A stretch of 64,000 nucleotides of DNA from UBA2287 sp964479665. Its GTDB lineage: Bacteria; Bacteroidota; Bacteroidia; Bacteroidales; Tenuifilaceae. Position 1 is the first letter of the stretch; each line of letters begins with the position of its first letter. The notes beneath the pieces are model-generated. The model saw only the letters and a program-made list of their open reading frames with translations. It made no database searches and was not told the DNA's origin. The stretch is from positions 1-64,000 of the forward strand of contig CAYZNN010000017.1 in the NCBI GenBank assembly GCA_964479665.1. Reading direction: 5' to 3'. Position numbers and translations under genes: made by a program. Below are positions 17,290-27,200 of the stretch, in pieces.

Positions 17290-18108
17290 ATGAAAACAAT
17301 GAGATTTTTTGCAATTGCCGCTATGACAATCGTAGCATTTACCTTCGCATCGTGCGAAAAGGAAGAAACCAGCCCCCTAGCCGAAGTTATGCTTCAGGAC
17401 GATGAAGTGGCCGATTATTTCAACGATATTCTTTCTGAAGCTGATGATTTCTCGTTCAGCGATGGCCCTGCAAAAAGTGGCTTGGCCGAGTTTGAAATTG
17501 CCGCTGGAACCAGAACGCATGTGGTTTCATACAGTGGCGATACGGTAATCCATACCATTACCTATGTTAACTTTTCTCATCCTCGTCGCCCAGACAGAGT
17601 TAAAAATGGTGTAATTGTAGTTAAAATTGTTGGAAGGTATATGCAAAGTACATTTTGGCGTCGAATAGAACTAATCGACTTCTCAATAAATGGAAATAAT
17701 ATTGAGGGAACAAAAGTTGTTGAGAAAACCGGCGATTATATGTATTCAGTTACTTTAACGGGAGGAAGGGTTGAATTTACCGATGGCACGTTCTATACTC
17801 GCGAATTTGAACGGGTTAGAACATGGACGGCAGGTTACAATACCCCAGCGGTTATAGCCGACGATGAGTACTCCTTAACAGGTTCTGCTTCCGGTATCAA
17901 TAGGCGTGGCAATTCATACGTACACACCATAACTTCACCCTTAATTTTGAAAATGAACTGCCGTTGGATTGTTCAGGGAATCATTGAGTTTGTAGCTAAC
18001 AACCAAACAGCAGTATTGGATTATGGCGATGGTACTTGCGACAGGATTGCTACCCTAACCGTAAACGGTGAAGCCTACACCATTAACCTGAGAGGTAACA
18101 TGCAATAG
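17290..18108 (+). CDS. Lipoprotein, second of a tandem paralogous pair
   Basis: 272 residues. Same plan as its upstream neighbour: signal peptide with F-A-S-C-E-K-E-E lipobox, acidic linker, all-beta body and the same C-terminal Y-G-D-G-T-C-D-R motif. By eye about two thirds of the residues are identical in the core (for example the shared R-R-P-D-R-V-K-N-G and N-C-R-W-I-V-Q-G-I-I-E-F blocks), while the linker and the residues just before the core differ most. This is a tandem duplication with divergence. A 74-bp gap separates them. Function unknown. Confidence 0.75.
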   Translation: MKTMRFFAIAAMTIVAFTFASCEKEETSPLAEVMLQDDEVADYFNDILSEADDFSFSDGPAKSGLAEFEIAAGTRTHVVSYSGDTVIHTITYVNFSHPRRPDRVKNGVIVVKIVGRYMQSTFWRRIELIDFSINGNNIEGTKVVEKTGDYMYSVTLTGGRVEFTDGTFYTREFERVRTWTAGYNTPAVIADDEYSLTGSASGINRRGNSYVHTITSPLILKMNCRWIVQGIIEFVANNQTAVLDYGDGTCDRIATLTVNGEAYTINLRGNMQ

Positions 18109-18127
18109 TATTTTAGAAATAAAATGG

Positions 18128-18155
18128 AAGAGCGCCTTATTGGCGCTCTTTGTTT
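18128..18155 (+). terminator. Terminator after the lipoprotein pair
   Basis: A 9-bp GC-rich stem (18128-18136 with 18142-18150) with a 5-nt loop followed by a T-rich stretch. It ends the fecR-like/lipoprotein unit and lies against the end of convergent mqnC. Confidence 0.75.
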
Positions 18156-19326
18156 ATTTGCAGGGGCAACCTTCCATGTTGCTTTCAGTTGTTTCGTCAG
18201 GGGGGAAAATAATTTTTGAGAATTCGCTATCGGGAAGGGCAATATAATCGTATGCCTGATTTCGCAGTTGTGGTTCAAAACCCGCATCGCTTATGGCCAT
18301 CTGAACTCCATATGCATCCATTCTGTTTTGTGCACCCGCCGAAGAAACCACGTTTTCTTCAATCATAATTGAACCAAAATCGTCGGCTCCGGCATGGAGG
18401 CAAATTTGGGCTGTCTCCCGGCCTACTGTAAGCCACGATGCCTGTATGTGCTTTACATTGGGCAGCATAATTCGGCTTAAAGCTACCATACGTATATACT
18501 CTTCACGGCCAATCCTGTTTTGAACTCCCATTCGCTCGAGAAGGGTTCCCCTATCCTGAAAGGGCCATGCAATAAATGCCGAAAACCCAATTGCTTTAGG
18601 GTCTTTTTGGTATTGAATGTTTCGAATGGTAACCAAATGCTCCATACGCTCCAAAGGGGTTTCAACATGCCCAAACATCATGGTAGCAGTGGTAAGCAAA
18701 CCCAATTCGTGAGCTTCGAGCATAACATCAATCCATGCCTGAGTGTTGGGTTTTCCGGGTGAAATGAGTTTTCGAACCCTATCGTTCAGTATTTCAGCAC
18801 CTGCACCGGGTAAACTATCGAGGCCTGCTGCAACAAGCTGCTCCAGAACTTGCTTGTAACCCAATCCTTCCAATTTGGAAATATGAGCTATTTCGGGCGG
18901 ACCTAATGCATGAAGTTTAATATTGGGGTAACGATTCTTAATTTCACTGAAAAGGGTTACATAAAAACTTAGCCCCAGTTTAGGGTGAAGTCCCCCCTGC
19001 ATTAAAAGTTGTTCCCCGCCGTAGCGAAGCATTTCATCAATTTTAATTATATATTCGGCTACCGATGTTATGTAGGCATTATCACTTCGTAAACCACAAT
19101 GAAAATTACAGAACTTGCAACCCGAGATGCAAACATTGGTAATATTTACGTTCCTGTCGATTTGCCAGGTAACTTTATTTCCCGATACGTGTTTTTTTCG
19201 TAGTTCGTGGCCAACTAGCATGAGTTGAGCAAGCGGAGCATTTTCGAAAAGAATTAAGCCCTCTTCTGCCGAAAGAAACTCCATATTCAGTGACCTTCTT
19301 AGCAGGTCGTCAGCTATATCGTTCAT
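18154..19326 (-). CDS. mqnC: Cyclic dehypoxanthinyl futalosine synthase (radical SAM)
   Basis: 390 residues from ATG 19326. The radical SAM cluster motif is C-I-S-G-C-K-F-C (Cys66, Cys70, Cys73), and G-L-D-S-L-P-G-A-G-A-E-I-L followed by A-T-M-M-F-G-H-V-E-T is typical of the MqnC/MqnE/CofH group. Details such as D-R-N-V-N-I-T-N-V-C and the C-terminal S-I-M-I-E-E-N-V-V-S-S-A-G-A fit the MqnC branch used by Bacteroidota. It closes the ring of dehypoxanthine futalosine in the futalosine pathway to menaquinone. No other mqn gene is in the window. TACTTTTG on the minus strand at 19361-19368 is a likely -7 element. Confidence 0.88.
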   Translation of the reverse strand: MNDIADDLLRRSLNMEFLSAEEGLILFENAPLAQLMLVGHELRKKHVSGNKVTWQIDRNVNITNVCISGCKFCNFHCGLRSDNAYITSVAEYIIKIDEMLRYGGEQLLMQGGLHPKLGLSFYVTLFSEIKNRYPNIKLHALGPPEIAHISKLEGLGYKQVLEQLVAAGLDSLPGAGAEILNDRVRKLISPGKPNTQAWIDVMLEAHELGLLTTATMMFGHVETPLERMEHLVTIRNIQYQKDPKAIGFSAFIAWPFQDRGTLLERMGVQNRIGREEYIRMVALSRIMLPNVKHIQASWLTVGRETAQICLHAGADDFGSIMIEENVVSSAGAQNRMDAYGVQMAISDAGFEPQLRNQAYDYIALPDSEFSKIIFPPDETTESNMEGCPCK

Positions 19327-19360
19327 TAAAAGTAAAAATAAAAGCTCACATTGTTCAATA

Positions 19361-19368
19361 CAAAAGTA
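19361..19368 (-). promoter_or_regulatory. Probable mqnC -7 promoter element
   Basis: Minus strand TACTTTTG matches TAnnTTTG and lies 35-42 bp upstream of the mqnC start. The -33 element is not clear. The remaining divergent gap to pdxA (to 19586) holds a TATCTTTA box at 19480-19487 on the plus strand that may serve pdxA. Confidence 0.4.
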
Positions 19369-19586
19369 AACCATTAATTGCAAGCAAGGTTCAGTATTCA
19401 TTTTTTTCAGCTTGCAAAACCATAAAAAGGGCTATCCGAAAAAGTTGCATATGCCCCTTTTCAGTAGTTGCGAAATTGCTATCTTTACCCGATTGTTTAA
19501 TAAGCATTTGTTGCTTGAGGTCTTTAACCATTTTAAAAAAGTTTTCCTAATGGCACGGGATTCTTTAATACTAATAAAAAATAGCT

Positions 19587-20639
19587 ATGGTTGACAATAA
19601 GGTTGTGGTTGGCATTACACAGGGCGACATAAATGGAATAGGTTACGAAGTAATAATTAAAGCCTTATCCGACCCCCGATTGAATGAGGTTTGCATACCC
19701 GTAGTTTATGGTTCGCCCAAAGTAGCTGCGTACCATCGAAAGGCACTGAATATGGAAAATTTCAGTTTCAATCAGGCCAAGGACATTACCGATATACATG
19801 CAAAAAAGCCCAACATTATAAACTGCATGGATGAGAACGTTCGGGTGGAGTTGGGTAAGTCAACCGAATTGGGAGGAGAGGGCTCCCACAATGCCCTCGA
19901 AGCTGCGGTAGCAAATCTTAAGTCAGGGCAAATCGATGTTTTAGTTACAGCTCCCATTAATAAGCATAATATGCAATCGGCTAATTTTAAGTTCGCCGGC
20001 CATACAGAGTACTTGGCCAATCGATTTGGTGTGAAAGAAACCCTAATGCTCATGGTTTCACCAGTTATGAAGGTAGGAGTTGTTACGGGGCACATTCCTT
20101 TAAAACAGGTACCAGAAACAATTACTATCGATCTGATTCTGCGAAAGGCCAAATTGCTTAATAAAATACTCATACAGGATTTTGCCATTCGAAAGCCTCG
20201 AATTGCCATACTGGGCTTAAATCCCCACTCGGGCGATGCTGGGGTAATCGGAACCGAAGATCAGGAGGTGATTGTACCAGCCATAAATCAGTTAAACAAG
20301 GACGGAATGGTTGCCCTGGGTCCATATCCAGCCGATGGCTTTTTCGGTTCCTCTTCGTTTGCCAAGTTCGATGCCATTCTGGCTATGTATCACGATCAGG
20401 GTTTGGCACCTTTTAAAGCTCTCTCGTTCGAAACGGGAGTTAACTTTACAGCGGGGTTACCTTATGTGCGCACATCGCCCGCTCATGGAACAGCATTCGA
20501 GATTGCTGGTCTCGGGGTCGCATCGCATGAACCATTCCTGCAATCCGTTTATTTGGCCATCGATCTTTTCCGGAACCGACAAATGCATACCGAAATTACA
20601 AGCAATCCACTTAAATCGATTGATCCCGAGAAATTGTAA
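19587..20639 (+). CDS. pdxA: 4-hydroxythreonine-4-phosphate dehydrogenase
   Basis: 350 residues, full length. The N-terminal G-I-T-Q-G-D-I-N-G-I-G-Y-E is the family start. The metal-binding histidines lie in A-G-H-T-E-Y-L, in Y-H-D-Q-G-L-A-P and in T-S-P-A-H-G-T-A, and N-P-H-S-G-D-A-G is present. PdxA oxidises 4-phosphohydroxy-L-threonine with NAD+ in pyridoxal phosphate synthesis. It is followed at 18 bp by ruvA and then sprA, so the three may be cotranscribed even though their jobs are unrelated. Confidence 0.94.
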   Translation: MVDNKVVVGITQGDINGIGYEVIIKALSDPRLNEVCIPVVYGSPKVAAYHRKALNMENFSFNQAKDITDIHAKKPNIINCMDENVRVELGKSTELGGEGSHNALEAAVANLKSGQIDVLVTAPINKHNMQSANFKFAGHTEYLANRFGVKETLMLMVSPVMKVGVVTGHIPLKQVPETITIDLILRKAKLLNKILIQDFAIRKPRIAILGLNPHSGDAGVIGTEDQEVIVPAINQLNKDGMVALGPYPADGFFGSSSFAKFDAILAMYHDQGLAPFKALSFETGVNFTAGLPYVRTSPAHGTAFEIAGLGVASHEPFLQSVYLAIDLFRNRQMHTEITSNPLKSIDPEKL

Positions 20640-20657
20640 ACCCCTTACAACTATAGC

Positions 20658-21239
20658 ATGTACGAGTATATATCAGGACGAATTGCCGAATTAACCCCAT
20701 CGTATGTGGTTATCGACGTTGGGGGAGTTGGCTATTTTATTCACATTTCGCTGCAAACTTATACTTCTCTGAGCGAGCAAAAGGAGGCTCAGGTGTATAT
20801 CCATCAGGTGGTTAGAGAAGATGCCCACTTGCTTTTTGGTTTTGCTATCCGAGCAGAGCGAGAACTTTTCCGCCTGCTTATTGGGGTTTCTGGCGTTGGT
20901 GCCAATACAGCACGCATAATACTTTCGTCGGTTAATGCCACCGATTTGGAACAGGCAATTGCAACAGCGAATGTTGATTTACTAAAACAAATAAAGGGAA
21001 TTGGGCTGAAAACGGCCCAACGTATTGTAGTAGACCTGAAGGGTAAAATGGTTAAAGGCAATGCCTCTGCTCAAATTTTTTCCGATTCAAACAATACCAT
21101 CCGCTCCGAAGCGTTATCTGCATTGGTCATGCTGGGATACCCCAAGGGTTCTGCTGAGAAATTGCTCGATGAGCTGCTTCGCAAAGGTGGCGAGCATACC
21201 GCCGAAAGCCTTGTGAAGAGCGCATTAAAAGGTATATAA
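20658..21239 (+). CDS. ruvA: Holliday junction branch migration protein RuvA
   Basis: 193 residues. Domain I (OB fold) begins M-Y-E-Y-I-S-G-R-I; domain II has two helix-hairpin-helix motifs, G-V-S-G-V-G-A-N-T-A and G-I-G-L-K-T-A-Q-R-I, for junction binding; domain III (last ~50 residues) is the flexible three-helix module that touches RuvB. It is directly upstream of sprA (19 bp), an arrangement that recurs in Bacteroidota. Confidence 0.95.
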   Translation: MYEYISGRIAELTPSYVVIDVGGVGYFIHISLQTYTSLSEQKEAQVYIHQVVREDAHLLFGFAIRAERELFRLLIGVSGVGANTARIILSSVNATDLEQAIATANVDLLKQIKGIGLKTAQRIVVDLKGKMVKGNASAQIFSDSNNTIRSEALSALVMLGYPKGSAEKLLDELLRKGGEHTAESLVKSALKGI

Positions 21240-21258
21240 TCAAAAATTATTTGCAAAG

Positions 21259-24200
21259 TTGACTCGTTTTTACCGCCATATATCCATTGGTTCTTTTTTA
21301 TTTGCTTTGCTGCAATTCTCAACCCTATTTGTTTTCGGTTCACAGCCGGTTTTTAATCCAAACGAGATTTATCAGCAGGATACTTCGAAACTCCAATTCC
21401 CCATTCCCAAACCAGCGCATACGGGTCAGCAGCCCACATCTCCCCTTTATTTAGGGCAACCCTCCAATGTTACATTCGAAGTGGATTATAACCCCCAAAC
21501 CAAAACCTACACGGTTTACCAAAAAGTTGGAGGCATAAACATTGGGCCACCAAGGGTTATGAGCGAGGATGAGTACCGTTCGTTCCAGTTTCAGCAAACC
21601 ATGCGCCAGTACTGGCGCGAGAGGCAGATAGGTGAAACCATAATGCGAGGTTCGGGCATTCTGCCCCGATTGCAGGTGGGTGGCGAAACCTTCGACCGCA
21701 TTTTTGGTAGCAACGTAATTGAAATAATTCCGCAAGGAAACGCCGAACTGATTTTCGGTATTGCTCACAACTATACCGAAAACCCCTTGCTGGCTGAGGA
21801 TGTTAGAAGCATAACCACTTTCGACTTCCAGTCGAAAATTCAGATGAACGTTACAGGTAATATTGGTGAAAAGCTGAAGGTAGACATTAACTATAATACG
21901 GAAGCTACCTTCGATTTTGAAAACAATGTGAAGGTTGAATATACTGGCTTTGAGGATGAAATTATACAGAAAATTGAAGCGGGTAACGTTTCGCTCCCAT
22001 TGCCAGGAACCCTTATTACCGGAAGCCACAGCTTGTTTGGTATAAAAACCCAGTTGAAGTTTGGAAACCTTACGGCTACCAGCATCTTTTCGCGGCAAAA
22101 CGGCCAATCGCAAGTAATTGAGGTAAGGGGTGGTGCCCAAATAAAGGATTTTGGGGTACAGGCCGACGAGTACGAAGCCAACCGACACTTTTTCCTATCC
22201 AAGTATTTTCGCGACACCTACAACCAATCGCTGCGCAACCTACCCATGATAACCAACGGCATTACCATTACCCGTATTGAGGTTTGGGTAACCAATAAGC
22301 AAGGCAATTTCGAAAATGCCCGAAACATTGTTTCATTCGTCGATTTGGGCGAAAACGCTCAGAATATTTCATCCCCATTGTTTTTTCAGGTAAATTCTGG
22401 AAGCAACCCCGATAATACCCGAAACAATTTGTACGAGTTAATGACCGGAACCTATTCGGGCATTCGCGATATTTCCACGGTAAATTCGGTTCTCGAACCA
22501 TTAACAGGTGGAGGCAACTTTTCGGGAGGTAGAGATTTTGAGAAGGTGGAGAATGCTCGTAGGCTAAATACATCTGAGTATACTTTCCATCCACAGCTGG
22601 GATATATTTCATTAAATTCAGCACTCAATTCCGATGAGGTGCTGGCAGTTGCCTACGAGTATACCTTTGCAGGCCGTACATTCCGAGTTGGGGAGCTTTC
22701 CACCGATGGAGTTGCAGCACCAAGTGCACTTATTGCCAAACTGCTCAAGGGAACGAATCTGTCGCCCAAAATGCCCACTTGGCCTCTTATGATGAAAAAT
22801 ATATACTCCATAGGGGCCTACCAGTTCGATAGGCAGGATTTTACATTGAATATAATGTACCAGAACGACCTTACAGGGGCTACAGTAAACTACATACCCG
22901 AAGGGAATATTGCCAACAAACCGCTGCTTTCAGTTCTGAACCTCGATAACTTAAATTCCAATAACGATTATGGTGCCGATGGGGTTTTTGACTTTGTTGA
23001 GGGGGTTACCGTTAGGCCCAGTAACGGACGAATTATTTTTCCAGTACTCGAGCCATTCGGCAGCGATTTAGCTGCTCAGATAGGTGACCCAGTCGTAGCT
23101 CAGAAATATGTTTATAAGGAATTGTACGATTCTACCCTATCGAAAGCACGACAGGTAGCTGAAAAAAATAAATTTAGGCTTGAGGGTACCTACCAGTCAT
23201 CGGTTAGTTCCGAAATATCGCTCAATGCGCCCAATGTGCCTAGGGGTTCGGTGGTGGTAACCGCTGGCGGAGCAAAACTTATTGAAGGGCAACACTATAC
23301 TGTTGACTATGTAATGGGAACGGTAAAAATTATCGACCCAGGGATTTTGCAGTCGGGTACGCCCATCAAAATTTCGGTGGAGAGCCAAGCACTTTTCAAC
23401 TTCCAAACCAAAACCCTCATTGGAACCCACTTCGATTACAAGATATCCGACAACTTCAACATTGGAGCAACCGTAATGAACCTAACCGAACGACCCTTTA
23501 CCCAAAAGGTTTCGTTTGGAAACGAAGCTATAAGTAATACCATTTGGGGAATGAACGTTTCGTACCGAACCGAGTCGCCCTTTCTAACGAAAGCAGTCGA
23601 TTTTCTTCCATTCATAGAAACCAAGGAAAAATCGAACCTTACACTCGAGGCAGAATTTGCACAGTTCCTGCCTGGCCACTCGAGCGTAATTGGTAAGGCG
23701 GGTACAGTTCATATCGACGATTTTGAGGGAAGCAAAACAGCTATCGACTTGAAAATGTGGTCGGCATGGATTGTTGCAAGCACTCCTCAGGGTCAGAACG
23801 ACCTATTCCCCGAAGGGAATCTCAATAACAATTTGGCCTATGGGTACCGAAGGGCCAAGATGGCATGGTTTACCATCGATCCACTATTCCTCAGAAACAA
23901 CTCGCTTACACCAGGGCATATTCGTCGCGATCCCAATACGCAGAGCAGCCACTTCGTTCGGGAAATCTTCCAGAACGAGCTGTTCCCAAATCGGAACACC
24001 CCACAGGGCTTACCAACCAATATCCCAGTGCTAAACATTTCATACTATCCTAAAGAAAAAGGACCATATAATTATCGAACAAGTGGTTTAACTTCGGATG
24101 GTTTTATGCAGAATCCACAGCAATCGTGGGCAGGTATTATGCGTGCCCTACCCAGCACCACCGATTTTGAAACCGCAAACATTGAGCACATTGAATTCTG

Positions 24201-27200
24201 GCTTATGGACCCATTTGTTTACGACTCCCTTAGCAATGGTGGGGATATGTATATACACTTGGGAACCATATCGGAGGATATTCTGCGCGATGGTAAAAAG
24301 GCATTCGAGAATGGTTTACCAACCTCATCGCAGATTGTGAATGTAGATACAACTGAATGGGGAAGGGTTTCGATATTACAATCGCTGGTTAATGCCTTTG
24401 CTCCCGGCGAGGCAGAGCGCCAATTTCAGGATGTTGGTCTCGACGGACTTAATTCCGAAGATGAACGAAATTTTTTTGCTGCCTACCTTGCAACATTGGG
24501 AGCCAACTATGGCGAAGATTCAGAGGCATTTCTCAATTCGTTTGGCGATCCTTCGAAGGATAATTTCCGTTACTACCTGTCCGATCTCTACGATGCCAAC
24601 CAAACCGGAATCCTCGATCGTTACAAAATGTATAACAACCACGAGGGGAACTCGGTTTCACCTGGCGCATCATCTACAACCATACCCGATGCCGAGTCGA
24701 TGGGTAACGATAACAATCTCGATGACATAGAAAACTACTACCAATATCGCGTTTCGCTTCGGCCAGAAGATTTAGAGGTTGGTAGCAATTTTATAACCGA
24801 TAAGGTAACCTATAACGCCCGAATGGCCAATGGCGAACGTTCTAGAGTCAGCTGGTACCAGTTTAAGGTACCTATAAACGATTATCAGCGTATTATTGGA
24901 AGCATTGAGGACTTCAAATCCATTCGGCACATGCGAATTATTCTGAATGGCTTTTCAGATACCCTTCTCCTTCGGTTTGCATCGCTCGAATTGGTTCGCG
25001 GTGAATGGCGCAAGTACACCCGAGCACTTATTCAGGGGCAGGAAGGTATGCCAATATCCGATTTACCCGTGGGAAGCTTCGATGTTTCTGTAGTGAACAT
25101 TGAGGAGAACGATACTCGTAGCCCAGTTAATTATGTACTGCCTCCGGGAGTTGAAAGGGTAATTGACCCAAGCCAACCCCAGCATACTGAACTCAACGAG
25201 CAGGCCATGGAGATTAAGATTATCGATTTGGCCGATGGCGATGCCCGTGCAGTTTACAAAAATGTTAATTACGATATTAGGCAATACAAGCGATTACAAA
25301 TGTTTGTGCATGCTGAGGAGATTCCCGGATTAACCCTTCAGAATCACGAGTTAACCGTTTTCATTCGTTTGGGAACCGATTATACCAATAACTACTACGA
25401 GTACGAAGTACCATTGGTGCTTACTCCCCCAAAGCCACAGGGCGGTTATTCGAATAACCGAACTAGCGACAGGTTGCTGGTGTGGCCCGAAGAGAACTTT
25501 AAGGATATCGACCTGAGCCTTTTTCAGGACATTAAACTTACCCGAAACGATGAGATGCAGAAGCCGGGGTCGCTGGTTAACTACCTTACTGTATTTACCC
25601 AAACCATTGGGGATAGAAAGATTAAGGTTACCGGAAATCCCAGTTTGAGCAACATTAGGGTGCTTATGATTGGGGTGCGAAATCCCAGCCGTTCGGGGAG
25701 CCCCACCGACGATGGCATGGCTAAGTCGGGCATTATTTGGGCTAATGAGTTGCGATTAACAAAATTCAACGACAGGGGTGGATGGGCTGCCAATGCTCGT
25801 ATGTCAGCCAAACTGGCCGATTTGGCAATGGTAAACGCCTCGGGAACTACCATTAAGCCAGGGTTTGGGTCCATTGAGAAGAAGGTGAACGAACGGAATC
25901 TCGACGATTTTTACCAGTACGATTTGAGTTCCACCGTACAATTGGGCCGTTTCTTTTCAGCTCAGTCGAAAGTAAATATTCCCCTTTTTGTTGGCTTCTC
26001 CGAATCGTTTGCCAATCCCGAGTTTAATCCTGTAGACCCCGACATTCCACTTAAAGTTGCACTTGAGAGGGCTAACTCCCGTGCCGAGCGTGATTCCATT
26101 CGAAAGATCTCGCAGGATTACACGCGAAGGAAAAGTATAAACCTTACCAACGTTAAAATTAATAGCACCGAAGGCAAACCCATGCCTTGGGATGTGTCGA
26201 ACTTTGCTGTTAGTTACTCGTTCTCCGAAATGTTGCAGCGCAACATACGAACCGAAAGCAGAATCCAGCGAAACACCCGAGGGGGTTTTACCTACAGCTA
26301 CAATATGCAACCGCCCAAAGTGGAGCCTTTCAAAAAATCGAGGTTTTTATCTAAACCCTATTTAAGAATTATTAAGGACTTCAACTTTTCGTATCTCCCC
26401 AGCCAGCTAGCTTTCCGAACAGAACTCAACAGGAATTATTTCGAGCAGCAGCTGCGCAATATCAATAGCCCCAACGTAAAACTGCTTCCTACCTACTCGA
26501 AAGACTTTACTTGGAATAGAAACTACAATTTAACATGGGATCTTGCCCAATCGCTCAAGTTCGATTTTGCTGCAAACAACATTGCACGTATTGACGAACC
26601 TCCCGGTATTGTTGACAGAAAAAAGGACCCCGATGCATACGAGCAATGGCGCGACTCAGTATGGACAAACCTTAAGAATTTTGGACGAAATACCAATTAT
26701 AATCATCAGTTTAACCTAACCTATAACTTGCCCATAAATAAAATTCCATTATTCAATTGGGTAACCTCCTCCGCACGGTATACTGGCAGCTACAGCTGGA
26801 CCGCAGCACCTATTCTTTCTGAAACAAGCAACTTCGACCCGGGCAACACCATTCAGAACTCAAATACTATTCAACTCAATGGTCAGTTGAATTTCACAAC
26901 TCTATATAATAAGAGCAACTACCTAAAGAATATTAACCAAAAGTTCGACCAGAGGGCCAGAGGAGTTCAGCGTCAGCAGAAAATGCAAAACGTTATGCAG
27001 GAAATCGAAAATGTATCGCTGCGCGAAAACATGGCTCGTAACCTGAGTCATAACTTAAAAACCGAGAATGTTACAGTAAAAGTGTTCGATGAGGAAGGCA
27101 AAGATGTGATGGTGGAGCTTACAGTACGCTCCGATTCGCGAATTGCCATAAAGTCCACAAGGTCTGTTTCAAAGGCCAGGGTTGTAATAGAGGGCAAGGT

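Noticed and set aside
19412..19594. Short plus-strand frame in the mqnC-pdxA gap
   Set aside because: Basic, Phe/Leu/Lys-rich composition, no conserved feature, and it overlaps the pdxA start; probably non-coding.
21451..22188. 245-codon open frame antisense to sprA
   Set aside because: It lies wholly inside the conserved sprA coding sequence and its product has no plausible domain; long antisense frames are expected from the codon bias here.
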